A stretch of 32,910 bases of DNA, taken from assembly GCA_002753105.1 (NCBI GenBank), contig PDZT01000016.1:1-32910 (forward strand), read 5' to 3'. Numbering within the stretch: position 1 is the first letter of the stretch; the number at the start of each line of letters is the position of its first letter. The position numbers and the translations under genes are program-made. Shown piece by piece: positions 6,375 to 13,349 of the stretch. Source of the stretch: Deltaproteobacteria bacterium YD0425bin50. Its GTDB lineage: Bacteria > Desulfobacterota > Desulfobacteria > Desulfobacterales > YD0425bin50. The notes beneath the pieces are model-generated. The model ran no database searches. It was given only the letters and a program-made list of their open reading frames with translations, and was not told where the DNA came from.

Positions 6375-8924
6375 ATTTTTTTTTAAATCAATGAGGCTGA
6401 CAGGCTTATCTTTAATAAAATGATTCCACATGTGCTCATACCCAATTTCTAAATAGTCACAAAATAAACGTGTATTAAATAAAGGATAGGTCGTTCGATG
6501 ATCGAACAGTTGTTTTTTTAGGTTTGTTAATTGTGCGGGGGATTGGGCTAATGATATGGCAATATTCTCGTATTCATCACTTGTTTTCGCAATACATTCA
6601 GAAAGGCCAATCGCTGACAGAATACTTGACGACATTCGGGATGCAAAATGACGGCCTGTTAAGGTAATTACCGGAACCCCTGCCCATAACGCATCACTTG
6701 TTGTCGCCGCACCATTAATAATCCATGTATCTAAAACCAGATCAGCGAATCCCAATCTTACGATATGATTCTTTTTTTCCATAGGATCAGCAAAAATTAA
6801 CCGATCTGGATCAATACCATGTTTGGCTGCATATTTTTTTAAATTGCTTTCAGCTAAACGGTTTTTACGAAACAGCCAAAGAACACTTCCAGAAACAGCA
6901 TGTAATATACGTATCCATGAAGCAAATACGTTTTCATCAATTTTATAAGATTGATTAAATGAGCTAAACACAAAACTATGTTCAGGTAGTCCTAACTCTC
7001 TTCGTGAATATGTCTGATGAGATTGAAACTGGGAATACGTGTTGACCTGATAACAATAAGGCATATAAACGAATTTCTCGCTATAATTGGATGCATCTTC
7101 TGGTGGGGTAACTCGTGAATCGGTTATCAGATAATCAAAAAAATCAGCGCCAGTTGTGCCTGCTAAGCCAAGATATCGTACCTGAATTGGCGCTGGTCGT
7201 AATGCACAAATTCCAATACGGTTTCCTTTCATGTATCCAACAAGGTCAACGAGAATATCAACACCATCATCATATATTCGTTTTGCAGCTTCACTATAGC
7301 TTAATGCATTTAAGTCAGTAAAACCATCACAGGCTTGTTGAATACGCTCTCTCTGTTCACTATGATCATTATTTCCATAGGCATAACAGTTAATTTGAAA
7401 ACGGCTTCGGTTATGCAGGTTTAAAAGTCCCAAAATCAAATAAGATGTAGGATGATTGTGAAAATTGTTTGAGAGATACCCAATGGTCAATGGGTATGGT
7501 TTAACTTTCCTTTTGGCAAAATCAACATTAAGAGATAGCGATTTGAATCGATTCGAAATAGCGCTGCTCCATGATGATGCAATCCTATAATCTCTTTGCG
7601 AATCCATGTGCCGACATAAACTCATAAAAGGTGTTTCTGGAGTTTTTATACCCAGTTCAAAACTGTCTTGCGTCACAATATCCAATTGATCATCTATAGA
7701 GTCAAGCTCATCCCATGCGCAGACCATGCGTAGTTGATGAGCAAGCTGTGCAACAGCATCTCCCAAATTGGGATTCAGATGAAGCGCTTGTTGAAAACAG
7801 CTTATGGCCTGTTCAGATTCATGAATGTCCTGATAAGCAGTCCCTAAATTAAACAACGCCTCCACATCATGTGGATTGATAGAAAGTGCCTGTTGATATG
7901 AAGTGATAGCCTTATTTATCTGGCCAAGTTGTTTTTGAGTATTGCCTAAATTGTTGTATGCCTGACCAAATTTCGGGTTTAGTTGAATCGCCTTTTCATA
8001 ACAAGTAACTGCTTGATTGAGTTCACCCATGATATAATAAGCATTTCCCAAATTGGTATGCGCCTCTACAAAGTTAGGATAGAGTTTAATTGCTTGTTCA
8101 CATGAGCATATAGCTTCCTGTATGTTTCCCTGATGAAGATAAATTGCCCCTAAATTGCAGTAAGCCTGAACATTTGATGGATTGGCGTCAATAGCCTGTT
8201 GATACCACTGAATTGCACGCATTATATCTCCAGACCGTTGGTAGGCATTGCCAATATTGATATAGACGTTGGATAAATTCGGATTTAAACGAATCGCTTG
8301 TCCAAAACAGGCTAATGCATCATTTATATGATCCGTATCCAAATACGCAGTGCCTAAACAATTATAGGTTTCTGCTGGATTAGGATTCAATTGAATCGCC
8401 TTGGTGTAGCATTCAATCGCTTCTGAATATTTTTTTTGTGATTGAAGTGTCATTCCTAAATTATGGTAGGCTTCAAAATAATCAGGCTGAATCGATACTG
8501 CACGATGATAATATTCAATTGCCTGAACAATTCTTCCTGTATCTCTATAGACATTACCTAAATTCAATGCGGCTTTTGCATAATCTGGTTTTAGCTCAAG
8601 ACATTTTTGAAAACAGTCAATGGCCTGATCTATTCTCCCGGTTTCATGGTAAATAATGCCAAGGTTGTTGTAAAACATTGGATCATTTGGATTCACGCGG
8701 ATGGCTTGCCGGATATTCATAATTCCACGTTCACGCTCACCACATTGATAATATAAATACCCCAAAAGATGAAGACATGACGCATGAAGTGGCTGCTTTT
8801 TAAGCATGGCTTCATATATGACCTTTGCCTGTTCTAATTGTCCTGATTGTTGATACTGTAATGCCTGATTCAACAAAGATGCGTTATCTGGAACTCGCTG
8901 TGCCTTTTTCTTTTGTTTTCCCAT
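6372..8924 (-). CDS. TPR-repeat protein with O-GlcNAc transferase (SPINDLY/GT41) domain, probable flagellin glycosyltransferase
   Basis: This 850-aa cytoplasmic protein resembles eukaryotic OGT. Residues about 15-385 form eleven tandem 34-residue TPRs (pattern AYxNLGNxY...AIxxYxxALxLNP), with a degenerate twelfth to about 419. A GT41 catalytic region runs from about 475: IGYLSNNFHNHPTSYL, ALRPAPIQVRYLGLAGTTGA, FSSFNQSYKIDE with the UDP-contacting Lys, and TTSDALWAGVPVITLTG. The position of human His920 is Ala here (NGAATTSDALWAG); bacterial relatives vary at this site. It lies 127 bp upstream of fliC on the same strand, and related genes next to flagellin modify Ser/Thr of the filament, so flagellin is the likely acceptor. 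The SD is weak. The sugar donor cannot be told from sequence. Confidence 0.92.
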   Translation of the reverse strand: MGKQKKKAQRVPDNASLLNQALQYQQSGQLEQAKVIYEAMLKKQPLHASCLHLLGYLYYQCGERERGIMNIRQAIRVNPNDPMFYNNLGIIYHETGRIDQAIDCFQKCLELKPDYAKAALNLGNVYRDTGRIVQAIEYYHRAVSIQPDYFEAYHNLGMTLQSQKKYSEAIECYTKAIQLNPNPAETYNCLGTAYLDTDHINDALACFGQAIRLNPNLSNVYINIGNAYQRSGDIMRAIQWYQQAIDANPSNVQAYCNLGAIYLHQGNIQEAICSCEQAIKLYPNFVEAHTNLGNAYYIMGELNQAVTCYEKAIQLNPKFGQAYNNLGNTQKQLGQINKAITSYQQALSINPHDVEALFNLGTAYQDIHESEQAISCFQQALHLNPNLGDAVAQLAHQLRMVCAWDELDSIDDQLDIVTQDSFELGIKTPETPFMSLCRHMDSQRDYRIASSWSSAISNRFKSLSLNVDFAKRKVKPYPLTIGYLSNNFHNHPTSYLILGLLNLHNRSRFQINCYAYGNNDHSEQRERIQQACDGFTDLNALSYSEAAKRIYDDGVDILVDLVGYMKGNRIGICALRPAPIQVRYLGLAGTTGADFFDYLITDSRVTPPEDASNYSEKFVYMPYCYQVNTYSQFQSHQTYSRRELGLPEHSFVFSSFNQSYKIDENVFASWIRILHAVSGSVLWLFRKNRLAESNLKKYAAKHGIDPDRLIFADPMEKKNHIVRLGFADLVLDTWIINGAATTSDALWAGVPVITLTGRHFASRMSSSILSAIGLSECIAKTSDEYENIAISLAQSPAQLTNLKKQLFDHRTTYPLFNTRLFCDYLEIGYEHMWNHFIKDKPVSLIDLKKN

Positions 8925-8978
8925 AAGTTATACCCATGATTCAAAAAAGTTGATAAAATGACTACCCCTGACGCAACG

Positions 8979-8991
8979 TGTCATAATGACA
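8979..8991. promoter_or_regulatory. Palindromic operator-like site 1 (TGTCATAATGACA)
   Basis: This is a perfect odd-length palindrome, TGTCAT-A-ATGACA, repeated identically at 9049-9061. The centres are 70 bp apart, close to an integral number of helical turns. The pair lies about 180 and 110 bp upstream of the predicted start of the sigma-54-like promoter at 9139, where enhancer-binding activators sit. The core GT-N7-AC resembles the NorR-type half-site arrangement, but the regulator cannot be identified. Confidence 0.6.
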
Positions 8992-9047
8992 TAATTTCTT
9001 AACCTACTTAAATTATTTAAAATAATAATTTTTTTATTTTAACTCCT

Positions 9048-9062
9048 ATGTCATAATGACAT
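9048..9062. promoter_or_regulatory. Palindromic operator-like site 2 (ATGTCATAATGACAT)
   Basis: This is the second copy of the 13-bp palindrome at 8979-8991, here extended to 7-bp arms (ATGTCAT-A-ATGACAT). Exact repetition of a palindrome in an otherwise A/T-homopolymeric intergenic stretch argues for a protein-binding site rather than chance. Confidence 0.6.
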
Positions 9063-9137
9063 GGATAATTGCACAACTATTTTTATTTTTTTCCCGATCA
9101 TTTCCGATAATATGTTTATAAGTACCATGATTTCTCT

Positions 9138-9154
9138 TTGGCATAAAAATAGCA
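9138..9154 (+). promoter_or_regulatory. Sigma-54-type (-24/-12) promoter candidate
   Basis: The sequence TTGGCATAAAAATAGCA holds GG at 9140-9141 and GC at 9152-9153, exactly 10 bases between them, with the TGGCA -24 box intact and TAGCA at -12 (consensus TTGCA). The expected start is near 9165, giving a leader of about 65 nt before the small ORF at 9230. Two identical palindromes upstream fit an activator-dependent sigma-54 promoter. Confidence 0.55.
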
Positions 9155-9229
9155 ATCTCTTAAATGTTAAAAAACGATGAGGTTTTTATTTAATTTTTAT
9201 TAACAACGTATAATATATGGAGATTAAAA

Positions 9230-9376
9230 ATGCGTATCGTTAAATTACTTACACTACCCATCAGAATACCTATGATTATAGCGGTTGCTATTGTAAAAGA
9301 CTTTTATTTTACTTTTAATAGACCCTCAGTTGAAGAATGCGAACTGATTTGTGGTCCATATTTTAAACGCCAATAA
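9230..9376 (+). CDS. Small hydrophobic protein, 48 aa, unknown
   Basis: I do not recognise this product. The ORF starts MRIVKLLTLPIRIPM and has a strongly hydrophobic stretch over residues about 8-30, likely a single membrane segment or amphipathic helix. It ends with a polar tail containing two Cys (EECELICGPYF). A GGAG (9219-9222) lies 7 nt before the ATG, and a sigma-54-like promoter lies about 65 nt upstream. SD, promoter and codon use together make translation plausible. After its TAA the same frame stays open to 9541 (see the next ORF), so it could also be the 5' part of a split gene. Confidence 0.5.
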   Translation: MRIVKLLTLPIRIPMIIAVAIVKDFYFTFNRPSVEECELICGPYFKRQ

Positions 9377-9406
9377 TATCTGGCAAGTGAGGTTAAACCA
9401 AAGCTT

Positions 9407-9541
9407 ATGCAACTCTACGTTAAACTCTATGATGATTGTTTTGATGCAAGCGCTTATTCCATTCTTCTTATTGACCGATGGATTCATCAAACAGAATTGT
9501 TAAGACGGCTCTCAATTATTCATTCTATTGAACGATTTTAG
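9407..9541 (+). CDS. Small ORF in the same frame after the 48-aa ORF, 44 aa, unknown
   Basis: The 44-aa reading frame MQLYVKLYDDCFDA to HSIERF is not recognised. It is in the same frame as the 48-aa ORF and is separated from it only by a TAA and ten further sense codons. The nearest SD-like GAGG lies 14 nt before this ATG, too far for good initiation. It could therefore be the downstream part of a gene split by the TAA, a coupled ORF or chance. Its 3' end overlaps the convergent 122-aa gene by 17 nt. Confidence 0.3.
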   Translation: MQLYVKLYDDCFDASAYSILLIDRWIHQTELLRRLSIIHSIERF

Positions 9542-9893
9542 TATTGTCGATCTGTTCATCGATTAATCGTTTGACTTTATGCGGTAATAACGAAAGAATT
9601 GGGGGATTATGAGGTTTGCCTGTTTTTAAGTGAAAATAGTTATAACCTACGATTCCTACAGCGGCCAAGTAAAGAGTGTATTCTGTTGGACGCTTTCCTT
9701 CCTGAATATCTTCATTCACTTCTCGCATTTGGTTTTTTAGAATTTCAAGATGTTCTGATGTCATGGTTCGAAAAAGCATTTTCCATAATTTTATCATCTC
9801 TGCATCATCAAGCAAATGATGTTCAATTTCTTCAGGGCTTGCAAATATATTGTCTAAAAATTGTTTAATCACTATATGAACATGTTCTTTCAT
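9525..9893 (-). CDS. Hypothetical protein, translationally coupled to the VWA/beta-helix protein
   Basis: This is an unrecognised 122-aa protein. The N-terminal two thirds look helical and acidic (FASPEEIEHHLLDDAE, then KLWKMLFRTM). A short hydrophobic stretch near residues 73-88 (YTLYLAAVGIVGYNYF) could be a buried helix or weak membrane segment. The ATG at 9893 overlaps the stop of the upstream VWA gene as ATGA, so translation is coupled and a shared function is likely. There is no signal peptide, so it would act inside the cell or at the inner membrane while its partner is exported. Confidence 0.7.
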   Translation of the reverse strand: MKEHVHIVIKQFLDNIFASPEEIEHHLLDDAEMIKLWKMLFRTMTSEHLEILKNQMREVNEDIQEGKRPTEYTLYLAAVGIVGYNYFHLKTGKPHNPPILSLLPHKVKRLIDEQIDNTKIVQ

Positions 9894-12337
9894 TCGGTCT
9901 CCGAGTGTATAATAAATTGGTGTGGAAAAATGTCATTTTCATAAAATACATAATCCAAACTAAATTGATAGGCAATAGTATCTTTGTGAGCACAAGGTAT
10001 CCATAATTTGAAGTTCTGGTCAACGGTTGCATGGAGTTTATCGTTGCAGGTTGTTGGTATTGGCTCCACAGTTACAGTGTCTATATACCATGTCTGAAAC
10101 GAATTGGTTTGAGGCCATCGATCACGCAATTGAACATGATAAAACGTATTATCTTCTGCCTGAACACAGGGAATATCCATACTCAAATTCTGGTCAATAA
10201 TTCCACATACAGCATTTGTCAAGCCTGTTGGGTCTATCGGTAAAAATTCTGTAAAAAAACAACTGATAAATTCTTTTGATTGAGAATAACCCGTTGCATT
10301 CTCTTGATGGACAACCAGTTGAATCGTATGCGTAGAACTGTCCGTATTTTTGGGAGTATAGGTAACGACAAATTGACGCTGCAATACTTGAGAAATCGTT
10401 TGGTAGATACCTTGAAGCTGTTCAGCTTTAGGCGCATAAAAATACTGTGCTCCAGTTTCCTGAGCAATTTTTTGTAAGACTTGGCTATCTGCATCTCCTA
10501 ACCCAATCGTAAACACACGAATTTGCGATTGAATTGCATGCTCCAGCACTGTTTCAAGAGTTGCCATAGATGATGATGTATCCTGACCATCCGTCAAAAC
10601 AACAATAGCTTGTTGATTGGGCTGATCTTGCGTATCTGTAATGGCTTTATATATCGCATCATATAATGCTGTTCCGCCCTGAGCCTGTCCATCCACTGCC
10701 TGAATCAATGCCTGTATATCCTGAGTAAATTCCTGAGTTACAGTAACTGTATTATTAAAATTGATAATTTCACCTGTATCCAATTCACGCATGGTTTGAA
10801 TGAATTGAATCACTGCAGATTCCATTGACTGAATAGCATTAGTCATGCTGTAACTATAATCCAATACTAACGCCACAGAAATCGGTTGATGTTGAACACT
10901 ATCTGGCACAACTGTGATTTCTCGCTCTGGAAAACCATCTTCATATATTGTGATATTTTGCTCTGTCAATGTAGTGATAGGTTGATTATATAAATCCGTA
11001 ACAGTGAAGTATAGTGTTATCTCCGGGCATGTTTCTGTAACTATTTCAGTAATCGTTACATTCAATGGAGCTTCTTCGACTACCACTTCATAAGCGCCAA
11101 GATCAATTCCACTATGCTGCGGCCGGGCAGAACCTGAAAAATCTGTATTCGGTGCATTGGTTAATGTTCCTGCATCAATACAGGGTGAGGTTTCAAGTAA
11201 ATGATAATCATCTGTATCTGGATTTTGAAATAACGGATGTTGATTAAGCAACTGATAACCGATGATTTTTTCATCCTGAATAAGCGAAAATTGCAAATTC
11301 AGAGATTTTGTTGAAATCTGCATATCATTGTTCCAGAGAATACTGTTACTGAGCATCAGATGATGCGTTTTATCTAAGATACCGTATCCATTGTTATTCA
11401 CGATAGTTGAATTGATGATCGTCACTCGTGATGCAGTTTCACCAATAACTATGCCATCATGCAAATTTCTTGCGATAATACAATTCACAAAACTTGCCTG
11501 ACCTGCATTGATCGATATTCCGCCACCATATCCTTTAGCAGCCCCCTCTTGAATTTGATTATTATAGATCAGACAGCTTTCAAAGCTTGGACTTGAATTG
11601 CCTTCAATACAAATGCCTCCACCTTGGGCTTCAGCCCAAATTGCTCTGGCACTGTTATCTTTTATCATGCAGTGTTGAATTTTAGGCGATGCATTTTCTA
11701 TATAAATACCGCTGCCAAACGCTTTTTGCCAGATCGCATTGGCACTGTTTCCGCTAATCGTACAATTTTTAATCAGAGGTGATGAGCCATTTCCAATAAA
11801 TATTCCGCCGCCATGCGTTTTGGTAACAGTTGCATTAGCTTGATTAAGAATGATGAAACAATTATCAATAGTTGGTGATGAGTTATTGGAAATATACATT
11901 CCAGAGCCTGAAGGAATGCTTGGATTTTCTACAGTGACCTCATCAGTCTCAGATGGTCTAAGGTAAATGGTGATATCCGCATTCGTGGACATATTTCCAT
12001 GCATGATTGTAAAGCCTGAAATGATAGTATCTCTTGTTTCACGTCCTGTAATGTAAAACGCCCTACCCTGATATTCACAATCAATAATGCAGCGATCTGG
12101 GCCATGTTCGGACTGTAAAGTAATTGCCTTGCCATTAAAATGGATAAAAAGATTCCCCACGCCACGATATGTTCCGTCAGATACAATCACCGTATCGCCA
12201 GATTGTGCTAAATCAATACCTGCCTGTATTGTGGTTGCATCTTGCGGGACATGAACTGTCGCTGCTGCCCAACTGCTCGATGCAATCAACAAGCATATCC
12301 AAAGGCTTTGAATTCGTTTAGGGGTTTTTCGCATCAT
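9890..12337 (-). CDS. Secreted parallel beta-helix + von Willebrand factor A protein
   Basis: The 815-aa protein opens with a signal peptide (basic MMRKTPKR, hydrophobic core, AAA near residue 26). The mature start VPQDATTIQAGIDLAQ introduces a right-handed beta-helix of about 390 residues with repeated GGGI and NSSP turns. It closes with DFSGSARPQ...IDLGAYE, a motif common at the end of such helices. A VWA domain follows (about 485-655) with an intact MIDAS: DYSYS at D493, GGTALYD and LTDGQD. The last ~105 residues hold two related Cys-paired repeats (about 711-738 and 764-795: xVDQNxxLxIPC...). It probably binds a ligand or surface metal-dependently outside the cell; the substrate is unknown. 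The start has GGAG only 2 nt upstream, so the second ATG (12334) is equally possible. Confidence 0.88.
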   Translation of the reverse strand: MMRKTPKRIQSLWICLLIASSSWAAATVHVPQDATTIQAGIDLAQSGDTVIVSDGTYRGVGNLFIHFNGKAITLQSEHGPDRCIIDCEYQGRAFYITGRETRDTIISGFTIMHGNMSTNADITIYLRPSETDEVTVENPSIPSGSGMYISNNSSPTIDNCFIILNQANATVTKTHGGGIFIGNGSSPLIKNCTISGNSANAIWQKAFGSGIYIENASPKIQHCMIKDNSARAIWAEAQGGGICIEGNSSPSFESCLIYNNQIQEGAAKGYGGGISINAGQASFVNCIIARNLHDGIVIGETASRVTIINSTIVNNNGYGILDKTHHLMLSNSILWNNDMQISTKSLNLQFSLIQDEKIIGYQLLNQHPLFQNPDTDDYHLLETSPCIDAGTLTNAPNTDFSGSARPQHSGIDLGAYEVVVEEAPLNVTITEIVTETCPEITLYFTVTDLYNQPITTLTEQNITIYEDGFPEREITVVPDSVQHQPISVALVLDYSYSMTNAIQSMESAVIQFIQTMRELDTGEIINFNNTVTVTQEFTQDIQALIQAVDGQAQGGTALYDAIYKAITDTQDQPNQQAIVVLTDGQDTSSSMATLETVLEHAIQSQIRVFTIGLGDADSQVLQKIAQETGAQYFYAPKAEQLQGIYQTISQVLQRQFVVTYTPKNTDSSTHTIQLVVHQENATGYSQSKEFISCFFTEFLPIDPTGLTNAVCGIIDQNLSMDIPCVQAEDNTFYHVQLRDRWPQTNSFQTWYIDTVTVEPIPTTCNDKLHATVDQNFKLWIPCAHKDTIAYQFSLDYVFYENDIFPHQFIIHSETE

Positions 12338-12420
12338 TTCTCCAATCTCCCTCTCTTATCTGTTCTTCAAAGGTGATAATCGTGGTTGCCAATTTATCAG
12401 GTTTAATTTTTAAAACATGG

Positions 12421-12430
12421 GCAACAACGC
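12421..12430. repeat. Target-site duplication, left copy (GCAACAACGC)
   Basis: A 10-bp direct repeat abuts the left inverted repeat of the MITE-like element; the identical right copy is at 12637-12646. Only one copy is needed to read the vapC remnant in frame, so it arose by insertion. Confidence 0.85.
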
Positions 12431-12636
12431 CATATGCATCAAGCTAAGAAAGTCCCGTAGGGACGACCTGTTTGTAGCAATGTATGTTCATCCCTATATC
12501 AAGCTCCATCGGAGCGGCCTGTTTAATTTACAGGTCGCTCCTACGGAGCTTAATTTAGGTGGATTCCATTTGCTACAAACAGATCGCTCCTAACAGAGCT
12601 AATAAATAAGCATATCTCCTTAGCTTGATGCATATG
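12431..12636. mobile_element. 206-bp MITE-like element with 18-bp terminal inverted repeats
   Basis: The ends are perfect inverted repeats of CATATGCATCAAGCTAAG (12431-12448 and 12619-12636). The element is flanked by a 10-bp direct repeat GCAACAACGC (12421-12430 and 12637-12646), a target-site duplication. The interior is four copies of a ~30-bp REP-like unit of the type AGCTCCGTAGGAGCGACCTG, arranged two forward and two reverse. They form a central hairpin (12501-12522 with 12530-12551, 19 of 22 paired) and a nested pair (12465-12480 with 12570-12585, 15 of 16). It has no coding capacity and would need a transposase in trans. Insertion is confirmed because excising it restores a vapC reading frame. 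Confidence 0.85.
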
Positions 12637-12646
12637 GCAACAACGC
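12637..12646. repeat. Target-site duplication, right copy (GCAACAACGC)
   Basis: This is the right-hand partner of 12421-12430, immediately after the right inverted repeat of the MITE-like element. Confidence 0.85.
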
Positions 12647-12713
12647 TGGTATGATTTCTTTGAAAAAGAAAAATATGATCAGTGTCTAAAATAAACATGA
12701 CGTCCCGACTGTG

Positions 12714-13346
12714 TTACTTACTATTCTGGAAAACTATAGAATTAACTCTTTCTTTACTGATACATTGAAATAAAAAATGCAGTGCTCCAAATAATAAGTT
12801 CAACTGATCAACACTGTACGCTTCGCTATTTTGAATAAATTGATTCTTGACTAATTTGCCGAATTCCCAGAATCTTCCGTCTGTAACAATTCCATAAACT
12901 GGAAGATTTGAATTGTCATTCAGTTTCTGTGCCGCAACCAACTCTGCCGCACACTGCCCCCAACCTTGTTCAAAATCATTTTTCTTTGCTTCTACAGCTA
13001 TCAGCAACGGTTTTTCCAACACTGTCTTTCCAAGTATAGAACGCGTAGCTATGAGATAATCTGGAGTGCCAGAAAGTTTTTGATCATAGGTCAACGTTTT
13101 CTGAATCCACAACGCATATTGACTCGCATAAGTCTTATACACTTCTCTGAGAACTGGCAGAATAATCAGTTCAGAACGTGATGCTTCAGATGTATATAAA
13201 TCAAAATAGTCCTTGTTAAATGTAAATTCTGCAAGAAATGCTGCTGGCGTTTCGATGTCTGAAACTCTGATGAACGATTCTTCAAAATACGTAATCTGAA
13301 AATCCTGCTGAACTTGAGAAATATGTTTATAGTCGCTAAATGCCAT
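12714..13346 (-). CDS. Stand-alone PD-(D/E)XK nuclease-like protein
   Basis: The 210-aa protein shows the PD-(D/E)XK fold signature. SGTPDYLIA holds D96, and after about 20 residues LLIAVEAKK gives E119-x-K121, followed by an Asn/Gln-rich helix start (GWGQCAAEL). This is the catalytic core of many restriction-type and repair nucleases. There is no methyltransferase, helicase or specificity partner nearby, so a restriction role is not supported. It starts 3 bp after the stop of the PilX-like gene and may ride on that transcript. A GGGA lies 9 nt before the ATG. Similar orphan proteins are common in filamentous and environmental bacteria with no known role. Nuclease activity is inferred from motifs only. 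Confidence 0.7.
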   Translation of the reverse strand: MAFSDYKHISQVQQDFQITYFEESFIRVSDIETPAAFLAEFTFNKDYFDLYTSEASRSELIILPVLREVYKTYASQYALWIQKTLTYDQKLSGTPDYLIATRSILGKTVLEKPLLIAVEAKKNDFEQGWGQCAAELVAAQKLNDNSNLPVYGIVTDGRFWEFGKLVKNQFIQNSEAYSVDQLNLLFGALHFLFQCISKERVNSIVFQNSK

Positions 13347-13349
13347 TTT

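Larger units (their letters stand above)
12351..12698 (-). pseudogene. vapC-like PIN-domain toxin remnant, interrupted by a MITE and 3'-truncated
   Basis: Removing the 216 bp made up of the element plus one target copy joins two in-frame pieces. They read MFILDTDHIFLFQRNHTS, then VVAHVLKIKPDKL, then ATTIITFEEQIRE. This is the N-terminus of type II toxin VapC proteins, whose MFxLDTDHxSLLQR start carries the first catalytic Asp of the PIN domain. The insertion is in frame (72 codons) but brings stop codons. The homology ends near 12351, where the SD and start of the VWA gene take over, so about two thirds of the PIN domain is missing. No antitoxin gene lies upstream (12699-12713). Certainly non-functional as a toxin. 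Confidence 0.75.

Noticed and set aside
9140..9180. Sigma-70 promoter for the small ORF at 9230
   Set aside because: No TTGACA/TATAAT pair at proper spacing; the sigma-54-like box is the better match.
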